From Chitinophaga ginsengisegetis (GTDB lineage Bacteria; Bacteroidota; Bacteroidia; Chitinophagales; Chitinophagaceae): a stretch of DNA of 64,000 bases. Position 1 is the first letter of the stretch. The number at the start of each line of letters is the position of its first letter. Under the pieces are notes generated by a model. It saw only the letters and a program-made list of their open reading frames with translations. It searched no databases and had not been told where the DNA came from. The position numbers and the translations under genes are program-made. The stretch is taken from NCBI RefSeq assembly GCF_900168065.1, contig NZ_FUZZ01000002.1, positions 620,001-684,000 on the forward strand, in the 5' to 3' direction. Positions 1-8,172 of this stretch are shown here, one piece after another.

Positions 1-224
1 TTTCCACGGTTAGGGCTATACGAAACCAGTTGCAGGGAAGGGAACTGTTCCAGTACTGCTGCTGTTTCGTCTGTAGCACCGTCGTTTACCACAATCACAT
101 GACTGGTATAAGTAAGCGCGTCAGTCAATACAGCGCTCAGCGTACCGGCGTTGTTGTACGTAGGAATGAGCACCGCTGCGCGGTGGCGTTCAAAGTGTTC
201 GTTATGTGTAGGTTGGCTGGTCAC
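1..224 (-). CDS. Glycosyltransferase family 2, N-terminal part (cut by window edge)
   Basis: The first 74 residues are visible and match the start of a GT-A fold family 2 glycosyltransferase. There is a beta-strand AVLIPTYNNAGTLSAVL, then VIVVNDGATDET, in which the VNDGATD stretch is the usual nucleotide-sugar-binding segment. GT2 enzymes transfer a sugar from a nucleotide donor, usually at the cytoplasmic face. The start is a GTG at 224 that directly abuts the TAA of the upstream dehydratase gene; no ATG is available in frame, so translational coupling is likely. It is the last visible gene of the pigment operon. Flexirubin and aryl-polyene clusters commonly carry such a gene. The acceptor cannot be told from this fragment. 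Confidence 0.8.
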   Translation of the reverse strand, partial: MTSQPTHNEHFERHRAAVLIPTYNNAGTLSAVLTDALTYTSHVIVVNDGATDETAAVLEQFPSLQLVSYSPNRG

Positions 225-584
225 TTAGTTGAATATACCCTGGAACTTCATAAATGTTTTATCGTCGCGCTTCAGTGTAGCATTCACTTTCCATCCTCCT
301 TCCTCTTCTTTGTAGGTCAGCGTAACATCCACCAGTGGCTGTTTTACCGGGTCTATCATGTTCAGGAATTTCATCTGGTTTGCTTTTTTCAGCATCACCT
401 TTCTGTCCAGCGCACTTTCCAGCACTTCCGTAATGGTTTGCATCATGCATACACCCGGTACTACAGGCTGTTCCGGGAAATGACCCTGAAATATGGGATG
501 TGCCGCATTCAGTTCGATGGTGGTAGCCACCTGTCCGGGTTCCTGGGATTGCGCTGTAACGGTATAAAAATTTCCTGCTAACAT
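225..584 (-). CDS. Hotdog-fold 3-hydroxyacyl-ACP dehydratase, FabZ/ApeI-like
   Basis: A 119-residue hotdog protein with the FabZ-type signature HPIFQGHFPEQPVVPGV near residues 29-45. This contains the catalytic His and the G-x-FP-x-x-P-x-x-PG loop. Such enzymes dehydrate 3-hydroxyacyl-ACP to trans-2-enoyl-ACP. In a polyene cluster lacking an enoyl reductase this leaves the double bonds in place. It lies between the lipoprotein gene and the glycosyltransferase in the pigment operon. A second hotdog dehydratase-like gene lies at 10519-10950, so the two may form a heterodimer as proposed for aryl-polyene dehydratases (inference). The length is slightly short for FabZ (about 140-150). Confidence 0.8.
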   Translation of the reverse strand: MLAGNFYTVTAQSQEPGQVATTIELNAAHPIFQGHFPEQPVVPGVCMMQTITEVLESALDRKVMLKKANQMKFLNMIDPVKQPLVDVTLTYKEEEGGWKVNATLKRDDKTFMKFQGIFN

Positions 585-619
585 TGGACTGTGTGATTAT
601 ATAATTAAAGGTGACGTTT

Positions 620-1243
620 TTACTTTTCTACTTTCTGCAATGAAATATTGAATTTGAAATGCTCATGACGGATGTTGATTGTATCCGGCACGCCGTTGTT
701 ATAATGCTGCATCCATACGGTGACAGCCGGTTTGCGGCGCGACGACTTTTCTATCCGCACCAGTTTCGTACAGGCGGTATCCGTGACATAATAGTTGTTA
801 CCTTTTTCCGTAGGCACTACTATATAACGGTAATGGCTATCCGCAGCCATATGCGCTGCCTGCAGACCGGGCCGCAGCAGCACCAATGCAAAATCCTGCT
901 GTAACGTTTTCACCACTGCCTTCTTGTCCATTTTGGCCATCAGGTAGTGTTTGGTGAAATTCCCCTGCTTATCAAATTCAAAATCAAAGAACTTAAATCC
1001 CATCTCGTTGGCAAATACCACGCGGATACTGCTATCCGGCATCTGCTTGAAAAACAGGAGTCCGCTCAGGTGATGCTTCAGGATGTCTACCTGCGTGCTA
1101 TATAGCGTAGACGTGAACTGCGGGCTGAACTGCCTGATACAATTTACATTGCCGCTCACAGGCTGTAATCCTTTGTACACCGACCGGCAACCTGCCATCA
1201 GCATCACTATTCCCAACAAACTACTTAGCAGAAAATACCGCAT
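620..1243 (-). CDS. Putative lipoprotein of the pigment operon
   Basis: A 207-residue protein with a lipoprotein signal peptide: a hydrophobic run LLSSLLGIVMLMAGC, with the lipobox LMAGC placing the lipidated Cys near residue 19. The rest is a soluble, beta-rich domain with no catalytic motif I recognise. Its start overlaps the end of the LolA-like gene by 23 bp, so the two are translationally linked. A LolA-like carrier followed by a lipoprotein suggests a LolA/LolB-like pair dedicated to the pigment, or a DUF3261-like protein as found in aryl-polyene clusters. That assignment is inference from position; the family is not certain. Confidence 0.65.
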   Translation of the reverse strand: MRYFLLSSLLGIVMLMAGCRSVYKGLQPVSGNVNCIRQFSPQFTSTLYSTQVDILKHHLSGLLFFKQMPDSSIRVVFANEMGFKFFDFEFDKQGNFTKHYLMAKMDKKAVVKTLQQDFALVLLRPGLQAAHMAADSHYRYIVVPTEKGNNYYVTDTACTKLVRIEKSSRRKPAVTVWMQHYNNGVPDTINIRHEHFKFNISLQKVEK

Positions 1244-1853
1244 CCGGGATATTTGTGTTCAATTGTTTATGTAAAAAACTGATGGTGGTATCATCGCCTG
1301 ATAATTCCGCCATCGTAATTTTTGATACAGAATAGTCCTGTTTATCAACCAGCAGCACAATAGTTTGAAAATATTCTTTCATTACCTTGTTTACCGGCGT
1401 AAGCTCCAGGCGGTAATACTGGGCATTTTCAGCGGCTTTGGTAGAAAAATCAGCGTTATCCAGCACGGTTCCTCGTACACAATCCACCGTAATTTTATTG
1501 ATCTGTTCAAACAGTTTATTATTCTTCCCCGACACTTTATTCTCTTTCTGCGCGTCCTTGATACGGATATCTTTCCCGTTAATCACCAGCAGGTAATAAG
1601 AAGGCTGGAGGTATTCCATTCTTACTTTATTATCTTTCTTAAACCAGAATTTCCCTTTAGACACAATTTTATCAGACAACATGCTCAGGTTCTTTTCCTG
1701 TACAAAATCGCACTGAATGCTTTGCGTACTCTGAGCGGCCTTTGCAAACTGCTGCTTCAGCGGCGCCATATCTCCTACCGGCTTAAATCCGGACTGGGCC
1801 TGTATTTGCAGGCTCACTACACAACCAATCAATATTAACAGCCATTTACACAT
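1221..1853 (-). CDS. LolA-like outer-membrane lipoprotein carrier protein
   Basis: A 210-residue exported protein with a signal peptide (residues 1-19, ending LQIQAQ). It is followed by a LolA-type fold: the QCDFVQEKNLSMLSDKIVSKG segment near residue 47, KGKFWFKKDNKVRMEYLQP, then YYLLVINGKDIRI. LolA proteins shuttle lipidated cargo across the periplasm. LolA-like genes recur in aryl-polyene and flexirubin clusters, where they are thought to help move the polyene lipid to the outer membrane. The start overlaps the deacetylase stop by 8 bp, and the end overlaps the next lipoprotein gene. The housekeeping lolA is expected elsewhere in the genome, so this is probably a specialised paralogue. Confidence 0.75.
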   Translation of the reverse strand: MCKWLLILIGCVVSLQIQAQSGFKPVGDMAPLKQQFAKAAQSTQSIQCDFVQEKNLSMLSDKIVSKGKFWFKKDNKVRMEYLQPSYYLLVINGKDIRIKDAQKENKVSGKNNKLFEQINKITVDCVRGTVLDNADFSTKAAENAQYYRLELTPVNKVMKEYFQTIVLLVDKQDYSVSKITMAELSGDDTTISFLHKQLNTNIPDAVFSAK

Positions 1854-2625
1854 ATGCTCTAACGTTTAACATTTTATCAATTCTTTCCAGGCGGTATCCC
1901 TTTTCACGGATCGCATGGATCAGCTGTGGCAGTATATCTGCGGTTATCTTACAGGTATCATGCAGTAAAATAACGGCCCCTGGTTTCAGCTGCTGCATAA
2001 TCCGGTGCAGTAATGCTGTTTCATCTTTTGCTACCGTATCCAGTGAGCGTATGTTCCAGCCTACCGGCAGATAATTACCTGCTTTTACTGCCCTTGCCAG
2101 GTTCGGATTGGTGACGCCGTAAGGTGGGCGGAACAGGCGCGGATGCAGGCCCGTAGCGTCTACCGTGAGCGCATCCATTTCCTGCATATCCTTCAGCATG
2201 TTACCGGATAACTTCATATCAAACCAGAAGTGGTGTGAATAAGTATGATTACCTATGATATGCCCTTCTTCGTATATCCGTTTCAGTAAGCGCTCATTCC
2301 CCCTGATATTCTTCCCGATACAAAAAAAAGCAGCAGGCACCTGTTCCCTGTGCAGGATGTCCAGTATCTGCGGCGTAAAAGCCTCCTGTGGCCCGTCATC
2401 AAAAGAAAGCGCCACTACCTTTTCTGTAGTATTGGCCTCACAGAACGCCTTTAAAAAAAAGCCCGATTCAATATTCATCGCCCCGTAAACAGTTACCGGG
2501 AGAAAAATAAGCAAAGGCACACCGTACCACCAGAAGGAAATACCATACGCCATTACTTTATCCAGGAACAAAAGTACCAGGAGACTAATAGTGGCAATGA
2601 TATTTACAACCCTGTTGTTTAGCAT
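1846..2625 (-). CDS. Membrane-anchored polysaccharide deacetylase family protein (NodB domain, CE4)
   Basis: A 259-residue protein. Two hydrophobic segments (about residues 8-26 and 30-48) anchor it to the membrane. They are followed by a NodB domain with the CE4 motifs: ALSFDDGP (catalytic and metal Asp pair), GNHTYSH (the H-x3-H metal site), RPPYG, and the C-terminal LLHD. CE4 enzymes remove N- or O-acyl groups in a metal-dependent way. It overlaps the upstream ketosynthase-like gene by 7 bp and the downstream lolA-like gene by 8 bp, so it belongs to the pigment operon. Its substrate there is unknown. An envelope glycan or an acyl ester of the pigment are both possible. Confidence 0.8.
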   Translation of the reverse strand: MLNNRVVNIIATISLLVLLFLDKVMAYGISFWWYGVPLLIFLPVTVYGAMNIESGFFLKAFCEANTTEKVVALSFDDGPQEAFTPQILDILHREQVPAAFFCIGKNIRGNERLLKRIYEEGHIIGNHTYSHHFWFDMKLSGNMLKDMQEMDALTVDATGLHPRLFRPPYGVTNPNLARAVKAGNYLPVGWNIRSLDTVAKDETALLHRIMQQLKPGAVILLHDTCKITADILPQLIHAIREKGYRLERIDKMLNVRAYV

Positions 2626-3683
2626 GCAGTGAGTAATACCAGCGAATGATGTGTTCCCTGGTGGTGATTATAGATTAATACTTTTTTTATCTTCTCCGGC
2701 GCCTTACCAAAAAACGCTGCTGCTTCCGGCACTTCCTGTTGCGCTATGATGGCATTGGCCATCCATACGCCGAAAGACGCCGCTGTAGGATATTCCCCGC
2801 AGAGGTGTTTAAAGCTGGCTTCCGCATGTTCAGGAAATAAGGCGTCGGCTACTTCTTCATAAATCTCATCCTGGTCAATATCACCATTCCTGCCGGTAAC
2901 AATCAGATCGATATCTGCAGGCGTGCAATTATTATCTTCCAGGAATTTCATGATGTGCCCGATCACTTCTCCTTCCCAGAGCGGTTTGTACAAGGTACTT
3001 ACACCGGATAGTTCGGCTACGGCGCCTGGTTGCTTGGTAATCCCCAATGTAAAAAAAGCAGCGCCTTCACCGGCAATAGTGCCGCGGGAAGGGCTGTTCA
3101 GCAGTTCCATCGTTTTTACCGGCGTCTTTTTATAGAGGCCGAAACGCGACAGTAACTGGTGACTGTGATTCGTAATTTCATCCACTCCGCCGGCGAGAAT
3201 GTGTTGTGCGGAGCCTTCTTTCAATATCATAATAGCGTCCAGCAGGGCGTTTTCAAAAGAAAAGCCGCGGTGAACGAAGGTGTTGTTATATCCGTTGCAA
3301 CCCAATAGCAGGGCAATCTGACCGGCTACGGTATTGTGTGTACTTTGTATAAAGGCAGTAGGTGTAAGCATTTCCTCCTGCTGGTTCACCATTTTGGTGA
3401 GGAACACGCCCGTGTCGTCCAGGCAGCCATAAGCAGTTCCCGTAATGATCGCATCCGGAGCGGTAATGCCGGCTGCTTCCAGGCTTAAATTCGCCGCCCC
3501 TACTCCCATTTTCACCACCCGGCTCATCCTGCGGATCTGTTTCACATCAATCCATTGTTTGTAATCGGGGTCCACGGTAGCCAGGCGCACCTGTTCGTAT
3601 TCCCTGGGAGTAGCCAGCAAAGGGCCTCCCTGCGCAGTTTCCTGCGGAGAAATACAACCGGTGCCATTTATATAGATCTGCAT
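2619..3683 (-). CDS. Ketosynthase-like protein lacking the active-site Cys (chain-length-factor type)
   Basis: A 354-residue thiolase-fold protein. It keeps the ketosynthase layout (GTGCISPQ start, TGTAYGCLDDTG, LAGGVDEIT), but the nucleophile region reads NTFVHRGFSFENALLDA instead of xTACSSGxxA. The catalytic cysteine is therefore absent, and the His-Gly-Thr-Gly-Thr loop is replaced by VTGRNGDIDQDE. Such proteins act as chain-length factors that pair with an active ketosynthase. The intact ketosynthase gene lies just upstream, ending 13 bp before this start, which fits a KS-CLF heterodimer. Aryl-polyene clusters contain an equivalent protein. Pairing is inferred from adjacency. Confidence 0.75.
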   Translation of the reverse strand: MQIYINGTGCISPQETAQGGPLLATPREYEQVRLATVDPDYKQWIDVKQIRRMSRVVKMGVGAANLSLEAAGITAPDAIITGTAYGCLDDTGVFLTKMVNQQEEMLTPTAFIQSTHNTVAGQIALLLGCNGYNNTFVHRGFSFENALLDAIMILKEGSAQHILAGGVDEITNHSHQLLSRFGLYKKTPVKTMELLNSPSRGTIAGEGAAFFTLGITKQPGAVAELSGVSTLYKPLWEGEVIGHIMKFLEDNNCTPADIDLIVTGRNGDIDQDEIYEEVADALFPEHAEASFKHLCGEYPTAASFGVWMANAIIAQQEVPEAAAFFGKAPEKIKKVLIYNHHQGTHHSLVLLTAC

Positions 3684-3695
3684 AATTTATAGCTG

Positions 3696-4892
3696 TTAAC
3701 TGGCCCTTGAAAATAACAGGCTGGAACAATTGCCGCCAAAACCGAATGAGTTGGACATTACATGTTGCAGATCATGACCTGCAGAAAAGGCGGTAACGGG
3801 TGCAAATGGTAATTCCTTCATCTGGTGCTCGAAACGTGCATTCGGGTAAATAATTCCTTCCTTTACTGCCAGCGCCGAAAATACGGCTTCTATGCCACCG
3901 CTGGCGCCCAGTGTATGACCGGTAAAGGATTTGGTAGAACTCATCGCCGGGAAATGCGGTGCAAAGAGCCGGTTTATAGCGATTCCTTCCGATACATCAT
4001 TATTCTGTGTACCGGTGCCGTGTAAATTAATATAACCAATTTGTTGTGGTTGCAGTCCGCCCATATCCAGCGCGCCTTTCATGGCCAGGTAATTACCAGT
4101 GCCATCCGGCGAAGACGCCGTTTGATGAAAGGCATCATTAGCATTGGCAAAGCCGCTGAGGCGGCACCAGGGCTGCAGGCGGGCGGCCAGGCTATCAGAT
4201 ACCAGCACCACGTAACCCGCGCCTTCGCCGAGGTTAAGCCCGGTACGGGTATCGTCAAAAGGCCGGCAGGGCTGCTGATCAAGGATCATGAGGGTATTGA
4301 ACCCGTTGAGCGTAAAGCGGGTCAGCGCATCTGTACCGCCGGCAATCACCACATCCACAATGTTATTGCGGATCAGCCGGGAGCCATACATCAATGCGTT
4401 GGCGCCGGAAGAACAGGCCGTGCTGATAGTAGAAATGTGATGACGCACGCCGAGACTGTCGGCTACCAGTTCGGTGATGCTGCCGCATTCGTGATGAACC
4501 AGGTTCTGTAACCGGCCACCACGGGGATCAGACAGGTACTCCGCGAAAAAATCCTCGGTTTTATCCATCCCGCCTACGGTATTGCCGGAAACAAATCCTA
4601 CCCGGTATTGGGAGATATCCCCCAACCCGCTGGACTGCCACGCCTCGCGGGCGGCAATCATGCTGAGCAGGGCCGTACGGCTGATATTTTCCGGCATCCG
4701 CGCTATATCGGCGAGGGTGGCGTTATCTGCCTTTACTTCTGCTACCGGAAAGGTAGTGCGATGAACAGAAGACAGGTGCTGCATGGCTTCCATACCGGGT
4801 TTCATGTCCCGGAACGATTGTATACAGGCAGGTACATCCAGCCCGATACCGCTGATCACTCCACCGCCTGCTATCCACACCTTTTCACTCAT
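3696..4892 (-). CDS. Beta-ketoacyl-ACP synthase (FabF-like), intact triad
   Basis: A 398-residue condensing enzyme. The nucleophile is Cys160 in STACSSGANAL, and the catalytic histidines are His291 in NLHGTGTQNND and His326 in KSFTGHTLGASGG. It would elongate an ACP-bound acyl chain with malonyl-ACP. The gene overlaps the upstream ACP gene by 4 bp (ATGA-type) and is followed by the cysteine-less ketosynthase-like gene, forming an ACP-KS-CLF block. It is one of three triad-bearing ketosynthases in the operon. Which one initiates on p-coumaroyl units and which elongates cannot be told from sequence alone. Confidence 0.85.
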   Translation of the reverse strand: MSEKVWIAGGGVISGIGLDVPACIQSFRDMKPGMEAMQHLSSVHRTTFPVAEVKADNATLADIARMPENISRTALLSMIAAREAWQSSGLGDISQYRVGFVSGNTVGGMDKTEDFFAEYLSDPRGGRLQNLVHHECGSITELVADSLGVRHHISTISTACSSGANALMYGSRLIRNNIVDVVIAGGTDALTRFTLNGFNTLMILDQQPCRPFDDTRTGLNLGEGAGYVVLVSDSLAARLQPWCRLSGFANANDAFHQTASSPDGTGNYLAMKGALDMGGLQPQQIGYINLHGTGTQNNDVSEGIAINRLFAPHFPAMSSTKSFTGHTLGASGGIEAVFSALAVKEGIIYPNARFEHQMKELPFAPVTAFSAGHDLQHVMSNSFGFGGNCSSLLFSRAS

Positions 4893-5155
4893 GCCTTTAC
4901 GGTTTGATTTTCGGTAATATACACCGCCATCGTGCGTACCGAGTGGAAGATCTTCGGTCCTTCTTCAGGATTGGCAATGCGGATATTGTAGTGCTGTTGC
5001 AGCAATACAATCAATTCCAGCGCATCGATAGAATCGAGCCCAAGCCCTTCCTTTGTAAACAACGGCTGATCGTTGCCAATGCTGTCCGGTGCTACTTCCT
5101 GCAAGTTCAATTGTTCTATGATCTGCGCTTTCAGATCCGCCATCAACTTTTCCAC
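4889..5155 (-). CDS. Acyl carrier protein
   Basis: An 88-residue carrier protein with the phosphopantetheine attachment motif GLGLDSIDALEL, with Ser42 as the modified residue. Helix 3 follows (LQQHYNIRI). It would hold the growing polyene chain. It sits between the half-ketosynthase gene (5175-5804) and the intact ketosynthase, overlapping the latter by 4 bp. A second ACP gene is at 11895-12152. The two differ enough around the Ser (DSID versus DSLD) that they may serve different partners. Confidence 0.85.
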   Translation of the reverse strand: MEKLMADLKAQIIEQLNLQEVAPDSIGNDQPLFTKEGLGLDSIDALELIVLLQQHYNIRIANPEEGPKIFHSVRTMAVYITENQTVKA

Positions 5156-5174
5156 TGTAGTTTGATTAAAGTTA

Positions 5175-5804
5175 TTAACTGTTTTTTTGTTGATACAACG
5201 ATGACAAAGCCGCCTCTGTTAAAGGGATGGCATTGTTCCGCTGTTTATTTTCCACGAGGAATAATACGGCCTCGTATTGTTGTTCCATTACTTCTACCCA
5301 CCCGCAAATACAAGCCTGCAAAGGCGTTTCTGCCAGCAGCTGCGCCGGATAGGTGCTCATTAAAGTTGTATCAAAAACATCTGATACAAAAAAAGTATTC
5401 TCTCCTTTAAAACCATGCCGGATGGAGATCTCTCCCATCACGATATTGGGCAGGGTATACACAAACAACGCCGGACTGGCAAAATCCTTTACAGTAGCGT
5501 AGTACCGCAAATCTGTATCCAGGCTACTGCTCCGGTTGGATAATACCATGCCTGTTTGTTCCGGTGACAATAAATGTATGTCGGTGTCCTTCAGCAATAC
5601 TTCCGCTGCCAGCCAGCCCAGCTTGCTGAGGGCGTCCATTTTATGGAATTTAGGATACTGACCGGAAAAACGGTCGTATCCCGCCCGCAAAAACTCCGGT
5701 AATTCCAGTGCGGAATCCGCCTCCCACAACAAAGAGCCATTTAAATAAACCCTGTTTTGCCGTATGATGCAACTCCCCGTAATATATGTCGATCCGCTAT
5801 TCAA
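5175..5804 (-). CDS. Short ketosynthase-like protein (N-terminal-half only)
   Basis: A 209-residue protein resembling part of a thiolase-fold ketosynthase: ALSKLGWLAAEVLL, TGMVLSNRSSSLDTD, TLPNIVMGEISIRHGF. It has no Cys at the nucleophile position (GENTFFVSDVFDTT) and no C-terminal His motifs. It is about half the usual length of 400. The reading frame is clean and tightly packed: it overlaps the FAD enzyme gene by 8 bp and is followed by the ACP gene after 19 bp. This argues for a conserved accessory protein rather than a decayed gene. A scaffolding or chain-length role is possible, but no function is established here. Confidence 0.6.
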   Translation of the reverse strand: MNSGSTYITGSCIIRQNRVYLNGSLLWEADSALELPEFLRAGYDRFSGQYPKFHKMDALSKLGWLAAEVLLKDTDIHLLSPEQTGMVLSNRSSSLDTDLRYYATVKDFASPALFVYTLPNIVMGEISIRHGFKGENTFFVSDVFDTTLMSTYPAQLLAETPLQACICGWVEVMEQQYEAVLFLVENKQRNNAIPLTEAALSSLYQQKNS

Positions 5805-7053
5805 TCTCCGGGTTGCTTTTTAATTTTTCTGTTAATTCAATAGTCCTGACCAAACGTTTCAAGGCCGTATCATGATTTTTCACAAAAGGATTATTCATAT
5901 CCCACACATAACCAGCCAGTACAGAACAAATTTGTCCTTTTATCAGCGGATCAGCATCTTTCTTAAAGAAAATGGTATCGAGGGTGCCTTCGTACCAGGC
6001 CATCACATAGGAACGGAATGTATTCACGCCCTGCATGGTAGGCTCCATATACTCTTTCTCCCAATCTACCGCCTCGCCTTTCAATTTCCGGATCACCAGT
6101 TTTGCCGCTGTTTGCGAGGAAACACAGGCCAAAGTTACGCCAGAAGAGAAAATCGGGTCCAGAAATTCTGTCACGTTACCGGTCAGCACAAATCCATCTC
6201 CATAAAATTTATCCGTGGTAGCAGACCACGACTGTAAAATACGTGGTTCAAATACCAGTTCCACATCCCGGAAACGCTCCCTGGTATAGGGTTCTGCCTC
6301 CAGCAGGGCGCGGTATTTCTCTTCATCGGTACCCGGATATTCCTCAAAAAATTCCGGATCTCCCACAAAACCCAGGGAAGTAACCCCGGTAGCGAAAGGA
6401 ATGATCCAGATCCATACGCCCTTTTTATGTACCACTGCGGTAATGCGGTTAGGTTCGTCGGCCATGGAACGGCGTACATCCACGGTGTGGGCAAACAACG
6501 CCTTGCGGGGTTGCAGGTTGGAATTTTTCTCCAGGTTGAATAATTTGGGAATCACCCGGCCGTAGCCGCTGCCGTCTACTATGAAGCGGGCTGCAATCTG
6601 CGACTGCTGCCCATCTTTATCTTCTACCGTTGTAATGGAATCAGACCCGTTAAAACGTATATCCGTTACAGTTGTTTCATAAGCTACCGGTACACCCATG
6701 CTCTCTACGGTGTCGGCCAGCGTTTTATCAAAATCAGCGCGCGTTACCTGCCAGGTCCAGGTCCAGCCTGGTGTGAATTGCTCCTGGAAAGTAAAATCGC
6801 AGAGCGCGTCTCCTTTTACAAACTTTGCCCCATACTTCTGCTGAAATCCCTTTGCTTTAATGGCGTCAATAAACCCTGCTTCTTCCAGGGCTTCCATGCT
6901 GCGGGGCAACAGGCTTTCACCGATCACAAAACGGGGGAATTTCTGCTTCTCCACCACTTTTACATTGTACCCTGCCTGATGAATGATAGACGCCGCTACT
7001 GTTCCTGCCGGACCCGCTCCTATTACCAGTACATCAACTTGCTCAGTTTTCAT
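5797..7053 (-). CDS. FAD-dependent oxidoreductase, flavin halogenase-like
   Basis: A 418-residue flavoprotein. The Rossmann motif GAGPAG is at residues 12-17, followed by FPRFVIGESLLP near 39-50 and the D-G-S-G-Y-G motif near 160. WIWIIP at 204-209 fits the WxWxIP signature of flavin-dependent halogenases, which is thought to block monooxygenation. This suggests chlorination of an aromatic ring; chlorinated flexirubins are known. Related family members instead act as hydroxylases or reductases. It lies between the methyltransferase and half-ketosynthase genes. The halogenase role is an inference from motif plus cluster context. Confidence 0.72.
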   Translation of the reverse strand: MKTEQVDVLVIGAGPAGTVAASIIHQAGYNVKVVEKQKFPRFVIGESLLPRSMEALEEAGFIDAIKAKGFQQKYGAKFVKGDALCDFTFQEQFTPGWTWTWQVTRADFDKTLADTVESMGVPVAYETTVTDIRFNGSDSITTVEDKDGQQSQIAARFIVDGSGYGRVIPKLFNLEKNSNLQPRKALFAHTVDVRRSMADEPNRITAVVHKKGVWIWIIPFATGVTSLGFVGDPEFFEEYPGTDEEKYRALLEAEPYTRERFRDVELVFEPRILQSWSATTDKFYGDGFVLTGNVTEFLDPIFSSGVTLACVSSQTAAKLVIRKLKGEAVDWEKEYMEPTMQGVNTFRSYVMAWYEGTLDTIFFKKDADPLIKGQICSVLAGYVWDMNNPFVKNHDTALKRLVRTIELTEKLKSNPEIE

Positions 7054-7096
7054 AAGTGACGATTTTGGGAGTTATAGATTTATGCGATTGGGTTTG

Positions 7097-8158
7097 TTAT
7101 TTTTTTTGACATTTCAACAATGTATAGTTCATTCCCATCTGGTCATTTTCCTCAATAATGGTTAAACCGGCATCGTCAATACACTGGAAGAAATCATCTG
7201 TATGATACATCTGGCTGTTACCATTAGCCATAGCGGTAAAGTACAGGGAAGTCTGCTGCAGGCAAAAAGCGGCGGATTTAAACTGCTGGCGGTTCCAGAA
7301 AGGCTCCAGGATATATACAGTCCCTCCTTCGTTGAGCGCTTCGCGGCAACGTTTCAGGATGGAAACAATTTCAGCTTCAGAAAAACAGTCGAGGAACTGG
7401 CTCATCCAGATGGCATCAAAGCCTTGCGGGAAGGGCACTTCCTCGTGGAGGATGTTGGCAATATGAAAATGCACCCGGTTTTCCACGCCGGCATCTTTCA
7501 TTTTCTGTTGTGCCAGTCCGGCCTGACCCGGTAAATCAAAGATGGTTACTTCCACTTCCGGATCTTTGGCGGTGCAGGCCAGGGCCCACTTACCGGTGTT
7601 ACCACCAATATCGAGCAAATGTTTTGGTTTCTTTTCAAAAACAATATCCAGCGCCTGCGGAGTAGCGAGGTCTGAATAGTAATGGTCGAAGTCGAACCAG
7701 CTTTTACCTACTTCAGGTGGCAGCAGCGACAAGCCCGGGTAAATAGTATCCCAGGGACCGAGTTCGCGCAAACCGGCAGGCTTTCCTTCTATCAGGCTTT
7801 CCTGCAGATGATTCATGCCTTTGTAGCAGATATCCTGTGAAAAGTCCATATTGATGCGGGTAAGCTGATCATGTAAAATAAAGTAACCGGTTTTGGTGAG
7901 GGTATACCGTTTATCGTTCACAATCACCAGCTCCATACCTAAACCTGCTTCCAGCAACACTCTTACAGCATAACGCGACATTTTGGTTTGCTCCATTATT
8001 TCTTCAATGGTAATACCGGCAGAGCGGCTGTTGCTCACCGCCGTTAAAATACCCATATCACGTAATGCCCGGGTAGCCTGAAACGCAACGGGGGCAAATG
8101 CCAGACGCAATGCAGCTTCTTTTGCTTCGAGTGCTGTTTTTGTTTCTTTATTAAACAC
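7097..8158 (-). CDS. SAM-dependent methyltransferase (O-methyltransferase fold with N-terminal dimerisation domain)
   Basis: A 353-residue enzyme. Residues 1 to about 110 form a winged-helix dimerisation domain (TIEEIMEQTKMSRYAVRVLL). The catalytic domain has motif I LLDIGGNTGKWAL near 187, an acidic motif IFDLPGQ, and the post-motif ILEPFW. This is the caffeate/hydroxyneurosporene O-methyltransferase type. In a flexirubin cluster it could methylate the 4-hydroxyphenyl end (the methyl of flexirubin's aryl ring is on carbon) or the resorcinol part. No catalytic His typical of plant O-methyltransferases was seen, so C-methylation remains open. It lies downstream of a ketosynthase gene with a 14-bp gap. 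Confidence 0.78.
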   Translation of the reverse strand: MFNKETKTALEAKEAALRLAFAPVAFQATRALRDMGILTAVSNSRSAGITIEEIMEQTKMSRYAVRVLLEAGLGMELVIVNDKRYTLTKTGYFILHDQLTRINMDFSQDICYKGMNHLQESLIEGKPAGLRELGPWDTIYPGLSLLPPEVGKSWFDFDHYYSDLATPQALDIVFEKKPKHLLDIGGNTGKWALACTAKDPEVEVTIFDLPGQAGLAQQKMKDAGVENRVHFHIANILHEEVPFPQGFDAIWMSQFLDCFSEAEIVSILKRCREALNEGGTVYILEPFWNRQQFKSAAFCLQQTSLYFTAMANGNSQMYHTDDFFQCIDDAGLTIIEENDQMGMNYTLLKCQKK

Positions 8159-8172
8159 GACAATAACTTTGT

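Noticed and set aside
5175..5804. Half-length ketosynthase as a pseudogene
   Set aside because: Intact frame, tight packing and no stop or frameshift remnants of the missing half nearby; an accessory protein fits better.
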